Shown here: positions 16,126-23,594 of the stretch, piece by piece
How the letters are laid out: the number at the start of each line of letters is the position of its first letter
Position numbering within the stretch: the first letter of the stretch is position 1
NCBI GenBank assembly: GCA_018335935.1
Contig: JAGXRG010000057.1
Location: 218,449 to 282,448, forward strand
From: Chitinophagaceae bacterium
GTDB taxonomy: Bacteria > Bacteroidota > Bacteroidia > Chitinophagales > Chitinophagaceae
DNA: 64,000 bases
Direction: 5' to 3'
Position numbers and translations under genes: made by a program
Notes under the pieces: generated by a model
The model's database searches: none
What the model saw: only the letters and a program-made list of their open reading frames with translations
What the model was told of the DNA's origin: nothing

Positions 16126-17181
16126 TTAAAACAACAAATGAGGCTTAGCTTCTGCTTGTCCAGCATTAGTTACAATAATATAATCTGGTCGAAACTCTTT
16201 TAAATTATTAGCACCGCCATAGGAAAGAGCAGATCGAACACCATCTAATAATCCAGCTACCACAAACTTTACTCCACCCTTAAATGGAATAACAGTTGAT
16301 TCTCCTTCAACATTTCTTTGCTCTTGACCATGAACACTTTTAGTTTCTAAAGAGGCAGCACCTCTATAACGTTTATATAAGCCATTAGGTTTTTCAATTA
16401 CTTGTCCTGGTGCTTCTTTTGTGCCAGCTATTAAAGAACCTAGCATTACACAATGAGAGCCTAAAGCCAAAGCTTTAGAAATATCGCCACTAGTTCTTAT
16501 GCCTCCATCTGCCATTACAGGAATATTGGCTACTTCTAAAATTTGTTCTAAACAAGTAACATTGGGTACTCCAAAACCAGTTTTAACTCTTGTTGTACAT
16601 AAAGAGCCTCCACCAACACCAACTCTTAATCCATCAGCTCCCCAATATTCTAAATCTTGTGCTGCTTTTGCACTAGCAATATTGCCTGCAATAATATCTA
16701 TATGATTGGGTAGCATTGACTTTAACTTATAAATAGCATCTTTAACATTCTCATGATGACCATGAGCAACATCTATTAAAATAATATTGGCACCTGCATT
16801 TACTAAAGCACCAGCCCTATCAGCAAAGTCGCCATTAGCACCAACAGCAGCCATCACTGGTATTTGTTTGGTTTCAATGCCAGAGTTATACCAAATTTTA
16901 CTTACATCGTCATTATACAAAGCAGTAACAACATGTGTAACTTCTTTAGCTTGATGTTCAATGCTCATAAAGCGATGAATACAACCCACACCACCCATTT
17001 CGGCTAAAGCTATAGCCATTTCACTTTCACAAACAGTATCCATACAGCTGGCTACTAAAGGAATACAAAGTTGATAATTACGAGAAACCTTGGTTTTTAA
17101 ACTAATATTTTTTCTTGAAGCAACTGATGAAAAAGCAGGCACCAGTTGAATATCATCATAAGTAAGATAATGAACTTGCAT
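16126..17181 (-). CDS. IMP dehydrogenase / GMP reductase family protein without CBS domains
   Basis: A 351-residue TIM-barrel protein. The N-terminus LTYDDIQLVPAFS, the barrel block GGGSLCTTRVKTGFG with catalytic Cys195, the phosphate-binding MADGGIRTSGDI and GSLIAGT, and YRGAASLET are all family hallmarks. It lacks the CBS pair that IMP dehydrogenase normally carries between strands and has the length of GMP reductase (about 346). The mobile flap and C-terminal region do not settle the choice by eye: YRGAAS is IMPDH-like, while EGESTVIPFKG resembles GMP reductase. It is a single gene with 63 bases to the CsgG-like gene downstream. Confidence 0.85.
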   Translation of the reverse strand: MQVHYLTYDDIQLVPAFSSVASRKNISLKTKVSRNYQLCIPLVASCMDTVCESEMAIALAEMGGVGCIHRFMSIEHQAKEVTHVVTALYNDDVSKIWYNSGIETKQIPVMAAVGANGDFADRAGALVNAGANIILIDVAHGHHENVKDAIYKLKSMLPNHIDIIAGNIASAKAAQDLEYWGADGLRVGVGGGSLCTTRVKTGFGVPNVTCLEQILEVANIPVMADGGIRTSGDISKALALGSHCVMLGSLIAGTKEAPGQVIEKPNGLYKRYRGAASLETKSVHGQEQRNVEGESTVIPFKGGVKFVVAGLLDGVRSALSYGGANNLKEFRPDYIIVTNAGQAEAKPHLLF

Positions 17182-17247
17182 TGTAACAGAAATTATAATT
17201 TAAGGAGACGAATACTTTAAAATCTTATACAAATATGCAGCTTTAAT

Positions 17248-17841
17248 TTAAGCTCCAAAAGCACTAATATTAGTTGTGAATATCTTCACTGCAATTGCTA
17301 ATAGAATAACACCAAAAAATTTTCGAACTGCTATTAAACCGGCTCGGCCTAAAATTCTTTGAATAAAATTCAGAGAAACTAAAACCACATATACAATAAC
17401 TAGGTTAATGAGAATTGCAATTAAAATTAAATACTGATTTTTGTCGCCCTTTGGAAAAGTAGCTTTTAAACTCATAATAGTTGTTAATGTACCCGAACCT
17501 GCAATTAAAGGAAATGCAATGGGTACTAAAGTGCCAGCTTTGGGGTCGGCATCGGGTTTAAAAAATTCAATGCCTAACACCATTTCTAAACCTAAGATAA
17601 AAATGACTACAGAACCGGCTACTGCAAAAGAACTCACATCTACACCTAATACAGCTAAAAATGGTTCTCCAATAAAGAAGAAAATGATCATCAATGCTCC
17701 TGAAATCAATGTAGCTTTACTAGAGCTCAAGCCACCCAATTTTTCCTTATAGGCAATCAACATGGGTACCGAACCAACAATATCTATAACAGCAAAAAGC
17801 GTAAATGTTAAGGTAAGTAAAACATCAAAGTTAAAATTCAT
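17248..17841 (-). CDS. MarC family integral membrane protein
   Basis: A 197-residue protein with six membrane segments. Residues 3-35 (FDVLLTLTFTLFAVIDIVGS) carry the MarC opening in which a small DxxG-type motif lies in the first helix. Later blocks FFIGEPFLAVLGVDVSSFAV and IAFPLIAGSGTLTTIMSL repeat the family pattern in the second half. MarC proteins were once linked to multiple antibiotic resistance but that role was not upheld, so the function is unknown. It lies 66 bases from the IMPDH/GMP reductase gene on the same strand and diverges from hflX. Confidence 0.88.
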   Translation of the reverse strand: MNFNFDVLLTLTFTLFAVIDIVGSVPMLIAYKEKLGGLSSSKATLISGALMIIFFFIGEPFLAVLGVDVSSFAVAGSVVIFILGLEMVLGIEFFKPDADPKAGTLVPIAFPLIAGSGTLTTIMSLKATFPKGDKNQYLILIAILINLVIVYVVLVSLNFIQRILGRAGLIAVRKFFGVILLAIAVKIFTTNISAFGA

Positions 17842-17897
17842 GGAGTTGAGTTTAATGCAATTTAAGTAATAGCGTTAATAAATCGTACTGCAATGGT

Positions 17898-17905
17898 TAA
17901 CTTTG
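17898..17905 (+). promoter_or_regulatory. Probable promoter -7 element for hflX
   Basis: TAACTTTG matches TAnnTTTG exactly and ends 16 bases before the hflX TTG start, implying a leader of about ten bases for hflX and the Rieske gene. Confidence 0.5.
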
Positions 17906-17921
17906 CAAAAAATAATAAGCG

Positions 17922-19109
17922 TTGATAGATCAAAATAAGAAAATTAAAACAGATGAACGTGCTGTTTTGGTTGGTGTGATTCAGAAAGATCAAACTATTG
18001 AACAAGTAAATGAATATTTAGAAGAATTAGCATTTCTTGCAGAAACTGCAGGTGCTAATACTATTAATAAATTCACTCAAAAACTTGAAAGACCCGATAG
18101 CAAAACCTTTGTAGGTAAAGGAAAGTTAGAAGAGATTGCAAATTATGTAAAGAATAAAAATATTGATTTAGTAATTTTTGATGATGAACTTACAGGCTCT
18201 CAATTATTAAACATTAGTAATGAACTTAAAGTAGTAACTATAGATAGAAGCGATTTAATTCTTGATATTTTTGCTCGACGAGCCAGAACTGCTCAAGCTA
18301 AAGTACAAGTAGAGTTGGCACAATACCAATATTTATTACCACGATTACGAGGTATGTGGAAACACTTAGAAAGACAAGGTGGTGGTATTGGTACTCGTGG
18401 ACCAGGTGAAACTGAAATTGAAACGGATAGACGTATTGTTAAAGATAAAATTTCTTTACTCAGAAAAAGATTGGTTGAAATAGATAAACAAAATTTCACT
18501 CAACGTAAAGAAAGAGGTGAATTTATTCGTGTGGCTTTAGTAGGTTATACCAATGTGGGTAAAAGCACACTCATGAACACTCTGAGCAAGAGTGATGTTT
18601 TTGCAGAGAATAAATTATTTGCAACACTCGATACCACAACCAGAAAAATTGTTTTTGAAAACACGCCTTTTTTATTGAGCGATACCGTTGGGTTTATTCG
18701 TAAACTTCCTCACCATTTAATAGAAAGTTTTAAAAGCACTTTAGATGAAGTAAGAGAAGCTGATATTTTATTGCATGTAGTTGATGTTTCTCATCCTCAG
18801 CACGAAGATCAAATAGGTACAGTTAATAAAACTTTACAAGAATTAAAAGCCTTTGATAAGCCCATTCTCACCATATTCAATAAAATTGATTTATACGAAG
18901 AAAGAAATTTTGATGATTGGTTAAGTGATGATATTAAAGAAGATATTCATAGAGAACTGCAACAAAAATGGAATAATATTACTGAAGGCAATTGCATTTT
19001 TACTTCTGCTACACAAAAAACTAATTTAGACGAACTCAGGGCTTTTATACTAAAAAAAGTTAGAGAAATTTATCAGGTTCGTTATCCTTATAGAACTATT
19101 CAATATTAA
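17922..19109 (+). CDS. hflX: GTPase HflX
   Basis: A 395-residue ribosome-associated GTPase that splits stalled ribosomes in E. coli. The N-terminal HflX domain (about 10-180) includes KTFVGKGKLEEI and RRARTAQAKVQVELAQ, followed by the linker GGGIGTRGPGETEIETDRR. The G domain has G1 GYTNVGKST at about residue 206, G3 DTVGFIR and G4 NKID. The start must be the TTG at 17922: an in-frame TAA lies one codon upstream and the next ATG falls deep in the conserved domain. A TAnnTTTG promoter is well placed just upstream. The Rieske gene begins directly after the stop codon. Confidence 0.93.
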   Translation: MIDQNKKIKTDERAVLVGVIQKDQTIEQVNEYLEELAFLAETAGANTINKFTQKLERPDSKTFVGKGKLEEIANYVKNKNIDLVIFDDELTGSQLLNISNELKVVTIDRSDLILDIFARRARTAQAKVQVELAQYQYLLPRLRGMWKHLERQGGGIGTRGPGETEIETDRRIVKDKISLLRKRLVEIDKQNFTQRKERGEFIRVALVGYTNVGKSTLMNTLSKSDVFAENKLFATLDTTTRKIVFENTPFLLSDTVGFIRKLPHHLIESFKSTLDEVREADILLHVVDVSHPQHEDQIGTVNKTLQELKAFDKPILTIFNKIDLYEERNFDDWLSDDIKEDIHRELQQKWNNITEGNCIFTSATQKTNLDELRAFILKKVREIYQVRYPYRTIQY

Positions 19110-19457
19110 ATGCTACAAAAAACAATTCATTGGTTTAAAGCAGTTGATGATGTAAATAATATTCATTGGCAAGAAAACAGTATGTGTGTGATTGAAGTGA
19201 ACGACACAAAAATTACTTTGGCACTAAACAAACAGAGTATTCATGCTTTTGCTTATAAATGCCCACATGCAGGAGGTATTATGAGTGAAGGATTTATAGA
19301 CGCCATGGGAAATGCAGTTTGTCCGGTTCATCAATATCGATTCAATTTAAAGACAGGAAGAAACAGTACAGGAGAAGATTTTTTAAAGACTTATTTGGTA
19401 GAAATTAGAGATTCAGCCCTTTATGTAGGATTTGAAGAAAAGAACTGGAAATTTTAA
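19110..19457 (+). CDS. Rieske [2Fe-2S] domain protein
   Basis: A 115-residue protein made up of one Rieske ferredoxin domain. The cluster ligands are Cys51 and His53 in CPHAGG and Cys71 and His74 in CPVHQYRF, with the usual spacing of 17 residues between the two motifs. There is no signal peptide or membrane anchor, so it is a soluble electron-transfer protein of the NirD or dioxygenase-ferredoxin type. Its ATG directly abuts the hflX stop, so the two are translated from one message, although no functional link between them is known. Confidence 0.88.
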   Translation: MLQKTIHWFKAVDDVNNIHWQENSMCVIEVNDTKITLALNKQSIHAFAYKCPHAGGIMSEGFIDAMGNAVCPVHQYRFNLKTGRNSTGEDFLKTYLVEIRDSALYVGFEEKNWKF

Positions 19458-19479
19458 ATTGAAAATAATTAAAAAAAAT

Positions 19480-19510
19480 TTTGCTTACTAATAGCAGCCC
19501 CCTATTTTTG
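19480..19510 (+). promoter_or_regulatory. Promoter of tRNA-Asn
   Basis: TTTG at 19480-19483 and TATTTTTG at 19503-19510 fit the Bacteroidota -33/-7 pair (TTTG, TAnnTTTG) with a 19-base spacer. The -7 box ends 18 bases before the tRNA. Confidence 0.7.
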
Positions 19511-19528
19511 CAACCCCAAAAGGGAGAT

Positions 19529-19602
19529 TCCCGAATAGCTCAGTTGGTTAGAGCATCTGACTGTTAATCAGAGGGTCTCTGGTTCAAGTCCAGATTCGGG
19601 AG
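19529..19602 (+). tRNA. tRNA-Asn (anticodon GTT)
   Basis: The cloverleaf is complete over 74 bases. The acceptor TCCCGAA pairs with TTCGGGA, the D arm is GCTC...GAGC, the anticodon stem is TCTGA/TCAGA around loop CTGTTAA with GTT at 19563-19565, and the T arm is TCTGG/CCAGA around TTCAAGT. The discriminator base is G and the CCA end is not encoded. Confidence 0.98.
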
Positions 19603-19610
19603 CAGAAAAG

Positions 19611-19643
19611 AAAAAAGCGTTTCAATTTTGAAACGCTTTTTTC
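19611..19643 (+). terminator. Terminator of tRNA-Asn
   Basis: AAAAAAGCGTTTC pairs with GAAACGCTTTTTT around a short loop and ends in a T run. The right arm (19628-19642) recurs exactly at 21256-21270. Confidence 0.85.
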
Positions 19644-19669
19644 TTAATATCTTGCCACCCCTAAAATAG

Positions 19670-19687
19670 GTTGACACAAAAGTTGAC
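19670..19687 (+). repeat. GTTGAC direct repeat, possible recombinase site
   Basis: GTTGAC occurs at 19670-19675 and 19682-19687, 12 bases apart, within the segment just after the tRNA. Such hexamer pairs occur near tyrosine-recombinase attachment sites, but no integrase gene is present. Weak evidence. Confidence 0.3.
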
Positions 19688-19711
19688 TTATATGATAATC
19701 ATTACAATAAC

Positions 19712-19785
19712 TTAATTTGCATCATATTGCCATTCTTCTTTGGGCCAGTGACAATATAATTCAATACCATATTTATTGAGGTTGG
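19712..19785 (-). pseudogene. Remnant of a VOC-family gene, C-terminal end
   Basis: On the minus strand this reads NLNKYGIELYCHWPKEEWQY, then DAN and a TAA stop. It matches the end of the intact VOC protein encoded at 21281-21769 (LN...NGVELYWDRPKEQWQY) in the metal-ligand Glu and the WPKE/RPKE tail. No upstream portion of the gene exists; the frame runs into the end of the PepSY gene, which uses another frame over 19773-19785. It is therefore a broken fragment, not a short gene, and is diverged rather than an identical copy. Confidence 0.7.
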
Positions 19786-20537
19786 TTATTTTTTTTTCGT
19801 TTAGTTGTAATTGCAAATAATATAAAACCACTTGAAATAGTGAAAAGTCCAAAAATTGAAAATAGTCTCAATAGTATATTTCCAAAATTATCTCTGCTTT
19901 TATAATCCATGGTATGCATCATCCACAAGAAATCAAAAATTCGCCACTTATTATTTCTAAATTTTTGAACAGTACCTAATTCACTTGCAACGTAAACAGT
20001 TGTTTTGGACGGATTATCAAATGTAATAGCATAGGCAGGTAAAGGGTTTTCTCTATATTCATGATGTTGAGTAGTGCTAGTTAAATATTCTACTGATTTT
20101 ACCTTCGGTTCACCATTGAATCTTATTTTAGCTATTGCAACAGCTTCTTCCTTTGTTAAAGATCCACGCAATTTTCCTGTTTTAGCATTAGCAAGGTGAT
20201 TCATTGCATGCATGTTGTGATTTACTCCATTTCGAATAGCAGTAACACAACGAACCTGATAAAATGGTTCACTAAGAATGTCGATTAATTGAATAGATAC
20301 AATTGAATCAATACGATGTATTTTTTTTATTGAATCAAGAATGTTAGAAGGACTCACTAAAGAAATATTCGATGATAATAGTGGAACATTTTTCTTTTCG
20401 AAATCTCCATGTATTTCATCAATATTACTCCAACTAAAATAAAGCCCACCCAATGTCCAGAATAAAAATTGGATGCCCAAAATAACACCAAGCCAACGAT
20501 GTGTTTTCCTAATATAGTAATGTTTACTTTTTGCCAT
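19773..20537 (-). CDS. PepSY domain-containing membrane protein
   Basis: A 254-residue protein with the layout of PepSY-associated TM proteins. An N-terminal membrane segment (about 14-36, IRKTHRWLGVILGIQFLFW) precedes a periplasmic PepSY region (GSLTKEEAVAIAKIRFNGEP, then AYAITFDNPSKTTVYVASELG), followed by a second membrane segment (about 220-245). The WMMHTMDY block before the last helix is common in the group. The final residues NNQPQ are encoded at the junction with the VOC remnant, so the C-terminus may have been altered by the rearrangement. It lies three bases after DUF2911 and is co-transcribed with it. The role is unknown; relatives occur near metal uptake genes. Confidence 0.8.
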   Translation of the reverse strand: MAKSKHYYIRKTHRWLGVILGIQFLFWTLGGLYFSWSNIDEIHGDFEKKNVPLLSSNISLVSPSNILDSIKKIHRIDSIVSIQLIDILSEPFYQVRCVTAIRNGVNHNMHAMNHLANAKTGKLRGSLTKEEAVAIAKIRFNGEPKVKSVEYLTSTTQHHEYRENPLPAYAITFDNPSKTTVYVASELGTVQKFRNNKWRIFDFLWMMHTMDYKSRDNFGNILLRLFSIFGLFTISSGFILFAITTKRKKNNQPQ

Positions 20538-20540
20538 TAA

Positions 20541-21107
20541 TTATTTTAATTGAAAACTAAATTCTACTTTAATTTTTTCCCAATTTATTCCAATAATCCC
20601 ATTATTGTTTTCGGTATCAATAAAGTATTGTAACCTTTCAGTATGTTGATGATTCTGAGGTTTTACTTTTATTCTTACTATATCATCTTTTTCATCATAT
20701 TCAGTTGCAAGGTGCTGATTCCAGTTTTTGTTAATAATCAAAACCCATTCATTTTCGTCAGGGATGGTAAAGAAAGCATATTTGCCAGCAGGAATTTCTT
20801 TACCATCAACTACAAATGCTTTTGGCATTTCAAGAGTTGTTGCATCATGAGCACCTGTTACCCAAACTTCATTATAAGGAACAAGGCCGCCCCAAATTAT
20901 TCTTTTACGAACACCTGGTGAATGATATTTTATTTTAATACTATCGCTACCAACCAATGCAAATGCCATTGACTTGATACTCTTCTTTGTGGTATCTTTA
21001 ACAAGATTTGGGTTATAACAAACTTCCTCTTTAGTCTGAGCTGAAATTTTTTGAAAAAATAAGATAAATGCAATAAATAATAATGTGGTAACATAAGACT
21101 TCTTCAT
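20541..21107 (-). CDS. DUF2911 domain-containing exported protein
   Basis: A 188-residue protein with a signal peptide (about 1-23, ending KISAQ). The DUF2911 core is clear: IKIKYHSPGVRKRIIWGGLV, PYNEVWVTGAHDATTLEM, IPAGKYAFFTIPDENEWVLI and NWNQHLATEYDEKDDIVRI. The domain is found almost only in Bacteroidota and has no assigned function. It is the first gene of a two-gene operon with PepSY and belongs to the segment between the duplicated tRNA terminator arms. An inverted repeat lies about 45 bases upstream of its start. Confidence 0.88.
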   Translation of the reverse strand: MKKSYVTTLLFIAFILFFQKISAQTKEEVCYNPNLVKDTTKKSIKSMAFALVGSDSIKIKYHSPGVRKRIIWGGLVPYNEVWVTGAHDATTLEMPKAFVVDGKEIPAGKYAFFTIPDENEWVLIINKNWNQHLATEYDEKDDIVRIKVKPQNHQHTERLQYFIDTENNNGIIGINWEKIKVEFSFQLK

Positions 21108-21150
21108 AGATTTTTAATGTTTTGTTGCTTTAAAAATTTGTACTTCTCGT

Positions 21151-21177
21151 CGTAGTTGGCGTTCTTCACTAACTACG
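21151..21177 (-). promoter_or_regulatory. Inverted repeat upstream of the DUF2911-PepSY operon
   Basis: CGTAGTT (21151-21157) and AACTACG (21171-21177) form a 7-bp inverted repeat with a 13-base spacer, 44 bases before the DUF2911 start. A TATAAT lies just upstream on the minus strand. It may be an operator; no regulator gene is adjacent. Confidence 0.35.
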
Positions 21178-21255
21178 TTTGTAAAGTTATTATACTTCAC
21201 GTAAAAAAATTGTTGGTGAAAAACACCACCAATGGAAAGAGTTAGAGCTTTAATG

Positions 21256-21415
21256 TTGAAACGCTTTTTTATAAATAATATCAATCTAATTCTAACAATA
21301 GATTATTTAAATCTAATGTTTTCGTAAACATTACAACACTCCCATCAGTTTGATATTGCCATTGTTCTTTGGGCCTATCCCAATACAATTCAACTCCATT
21401 ATCATCTGGGTCATT
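21256..21415 (+). repeat. Right copy of the diverged direct duplication
   Basis: It starts with the same 15-base terminator arm as the left copy and includes the 3' end of the intact VOC gene. The end is approximate because the match fades upstream of the LN residues of that gene. Confidence 0.6.
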
Positions 21416-21769
21416 TAAATAAATGGCTTCTGAAACTCCATGATCACTTGCACCTGTTAAAGGATAATCAGCATCAATTAATCTTTTTAAAATTATAGCT
21501 AAATCTTTTCTGGTAGGATATAAAATTGCTGTATGAAACAATCCTGTGCAATTGCTTGGTGGTGGATTTCCATTTTTACTTTGCCAAGTATTTAATCCAA
21601 TATGATGATGATAACCACCTGCAGAAATAAAAGCAGCATCTTTTCCATACATGGTGGTTAATTCAAAGCCCAATAAATCGATATAAAAGGCTAATGACTT
21701 TTCAATATTAGAAACTTTTAGATGAACATGACCTATTCTGGTTTGAGAAGGAATAATGTATTTTTCCAT
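21281..21769 (-). CDS. VOC-family (glyoxalase/extradiol dioxygenase-like) protein
   Basis: A 162-residue protein of the vicinal oxygen chelate superfamily, similar to the N-terminal half of catechol-2,3-dioxygenase-like proteins. A paired beta-alpha-beta fold begins with IGHVHLKVSNIEKSLAFY, whose His is a likely metal ligand; GGYHHHIGLNTW and LFHTAILYPTRKDL supply others and the final ligand is the Glu of NGVELYWDRP. The substrate is unknown. It is a single gene; a fragment of a related gene lies about 1.6 kb away beside tRNA-Asn, which suggests this family originally sat next to the tRNA. Confidence 0.85.
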   Translation of the reverse strand: MEKYIIPSQTRIGHVHLKVSNIEKSLAFYIDLLGFELTTMYGKDAAFISAGGYHHHIGLNTWQSKNGNPPPSNCTGLFHTAILYPTRKDLAIILKRLIDADYPLTGASDHGVSEAIYLNDPDDNGVELYWDRPKEQWQYQTDGSVVMFTKTLDLNNLLLELD

Positions 21770-21866
21770 AGCACTAATTTATACTGCTAAATTAATAATT
21801 CAATTTTTTGAAGTAAATGTTAATTTAGCTGGAACTTAATATTATAGTATTACTACTCAACGCTAA

Positions 21867-22280
21867 ATGAAATATTTAAAGTTTATATTCTTAATTATTT
21901 TCTCAAATTGTATACAAGAAATACCAGCACAAGAGGAAAGAGAACCATTTATAGGAAAATGGAAAATGGTTGATAGAGATATAAGTTTAGTGGAATTAAT
22001 AAGAGGGGAAAAAACAATAGTTGAAATTTCTAAACAAGAAGAAGGGTATAAATTGTTAAGTTATACTACTTTAAAAAATAATAATACAATAAGGTCTACT
22101 ACAGGCAAAATGTATTTAGATAAAATTACTGATTTTGAATATAAAGGAAAACTAATACTAATCGATAAAAACGAAGAATATAAAGTATTTCTTAAAGTAA
22201 AGAAACAAGGCAATAAAATTAAATTTTATATTAAGTATTTATTTTTAAGAGTCAAAACAGTTCTTAAAAAAGTTGAATAA
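21867..22280 (+). CDS. Small exported lipocalin-like protein
   Basis: A 137-residue protein with a signal-like N-terminus (hydrophobic residues 5-16). The mature part opens with FIGKWKMVDRDISLVEL, resembling the G-x-W start of lipocalin-like domains, and then alternates beta-strand-like stretches (KGKLILIDKNEEYKVFLKVK). No enzyme motif is visible. The Cys at position 15 in SNCIQEIPA might be a lipobox, but the preceding residues fit poorly. It is convergent with thrC, four bases between ends. The family call is tentative. Confidence 0.55.
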   Translation: MKYLKFIFLIIFSNCIQEIPAQEEREPFIGKWKMVDRDISLVELIRGEKTIVEISKQEEGYKLLSYTTLKNNNTIRSTTGKMYLDKITDFEYKGKLILIDKNEEYKVFLKVKKQGNKIKFYIKYLFLRVKTVLKKVE

Positions 22281-22283
22281 AAA

Positions 22284-23585
22284 CTACATCAACCCCTCTA
22301 TACACTCTAATAAATTATTATAAGTTGGCTGAATCTTTTTACTTAAAGAGGGCTTATTAATAGTTGCTTTTATTGAATCCTGAATAGATAATGTTTGTTG
22401 AATTATAGGTTCAATTACATTATAAAACTTAATTGGATGTGCTGTTTCTAAAAAAATACCTTTTTGTTGAGGGTGTTCTTTTAAATAATTTTCTAATGCT
22501 AAATAACCAACAGCACCATGTGGGTCTAATAAATAATTATGTTCTTGATAAACACTTTTAATGGTTGCTTTTGTCGCCACATCACTAATACTGCAACTAC
22601 TCATGTTCGATTTAATTGCATCAACATTTTGCTGAAAGATTTCTTGTATCCTTACAAAATTACTTGGGTCACTCACATCCATTGCATTTGAAATGGTTGC
22701 TACAGTTGACTTTGGTGTGTATTGGTGAGTTTGTAAAAATTCTGGTACTGTATCATTAGCATTACAAGCTGCAATAAAATGTTGAATCGGCAATCCAGAT
22801 TGCTGTGCTAAAATTCCTGCACAAATATTTCCAAAATTTCCACTAGGCACGGCAATTATTGGAGGATTATTTTTTTCAGCCAATTGCTTGTATGCAAAAA
22901 AATAATAAAACTGCTGGGGCAACCAACGAGCTACATTAATGGAATTTGCTGAAGTAAGAAAAACTTTTTTGTTGAGCTCTTTATCAAAAAAAGCTTGTTT
23001 CACTAATGCCTGACAATCATCAAAACTTCCTTCAACTTCTAAAGCATGAATATTATTGCCAAGTGTAGTGAGTTGCTTTTCTTGTACACTACTTACTTTT
23101 CCTGATGGAAATAAAATCAACACTTTTACTCCAGGCACATTATAAAATCCATTGGCAACTGCAGCACCTGTATCTCCTGAAGTAGCTACTAATATTAATA
23201 ATTCTTGTTCTTTTTCTTTTGAAAAATATCCCAAACATCTACTCATAAATCTGGCACCCACATCTTTAAAAGCAAGTGTTGGTCCATGAAACAATTCAAG
23301 AGAAGATATGCTTGAAGTGATGGGTTGTAAAGGAATTGGAAAGTTTACAGTTTCACTTACAATTTCAAATAACAAATTATCTGGAATGCAATTTCCAATG
23401 TAGGGTTGTATAACATCGAATGCAATTTGTTCATTGGATTTGTTCTCGATATCTACAAACCATTGTTTGTTTAATTGTGGAATTCTCTCAGGAAAATATA
23501 ATCCTTTATCAGGAGCCTGTCCATTAATAGTGGCTGTTTTAAAATCTACAACAATCGATTTATTATTTAAACTATAATACTTCAT
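22284..23585 (-). CDS. thrC: Threonine synthase
   Basis: A 433-residue PLP enzyme converting O-phosphohomoserine to threonine. The PLP lysine is Lys107 in HGPTLAFKDVGARF, the phosphate-binding loop is SGDTGAAVANGF, and SANSINVARWLPQ and VPSGNFGNICAG are further conserved segments. The length matches the E. coli type (428), the short form without regulatory extension. It is the last gene of thrA-thrB-thrC, nine bases after thrB, so the whole branch from aspartate semialdehyde to threonine except the dehydrogenase Asd is encoded here. Confidence 0.95.
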   Translation of the reverse strand: MKYYSLNNKSIVVDFKTATINGQAPDKGLYFPERIPQLNKQWFVDIENKSNEQIAFDVIQPYIGNCIPDNLLFEIVSETVNFPIPLQPITSSISSLELFHGPTLAFKDVGARFMSRCLGYFSKEKEQELLILVATSGDTGAAVANGFYNVPGVKVLILFPSGKVSSVQEKQLTTLGNNIHALEVEGSFDDCQALVKQAFFDKELNKKVFLTSANSINVARWLPQQFYYFFAYKQLAEKNNPPIIAVPSGNFGNICAGILAQQSGLPIQHFIAACNANDTVPEFLQTHQYTPKSTVATISNAMDVSDPSNFVRIQEIFQQNVDAIKSNMSSCSISDVATKATIKSVYQEHNYLLDPHGAVGYLALENYLKEHPQQKGIFLETAHPIKFYNVIEPIIQQTLSIQDSIKATINKPSLSKKIQPTYNNLLECIEGLM

Positions 23586-23594
23586 TAATAAAAA

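Larger units (their letters stand above)
19628..19785 (+). repeat. Left copy of a diverged direct duplication
   Basis: It begins with TTGAAACGCTTTTTT, which recurs at 21256, and ends with the 3' part of a VOC-family gene similar to the intact gene at the right copy. The offset between the 15-bp word and the VOC match is 96 bases here and 97 at right, so the whole block appears duplicated, with divergence between. Confidence 0.65.

Noticed and set aside
19603..21280. Complete integrative island with integrase
   Set aside because: No recombinase, transposase or mobilisation gene is present; only the duplicated flanks suggest past insertion.
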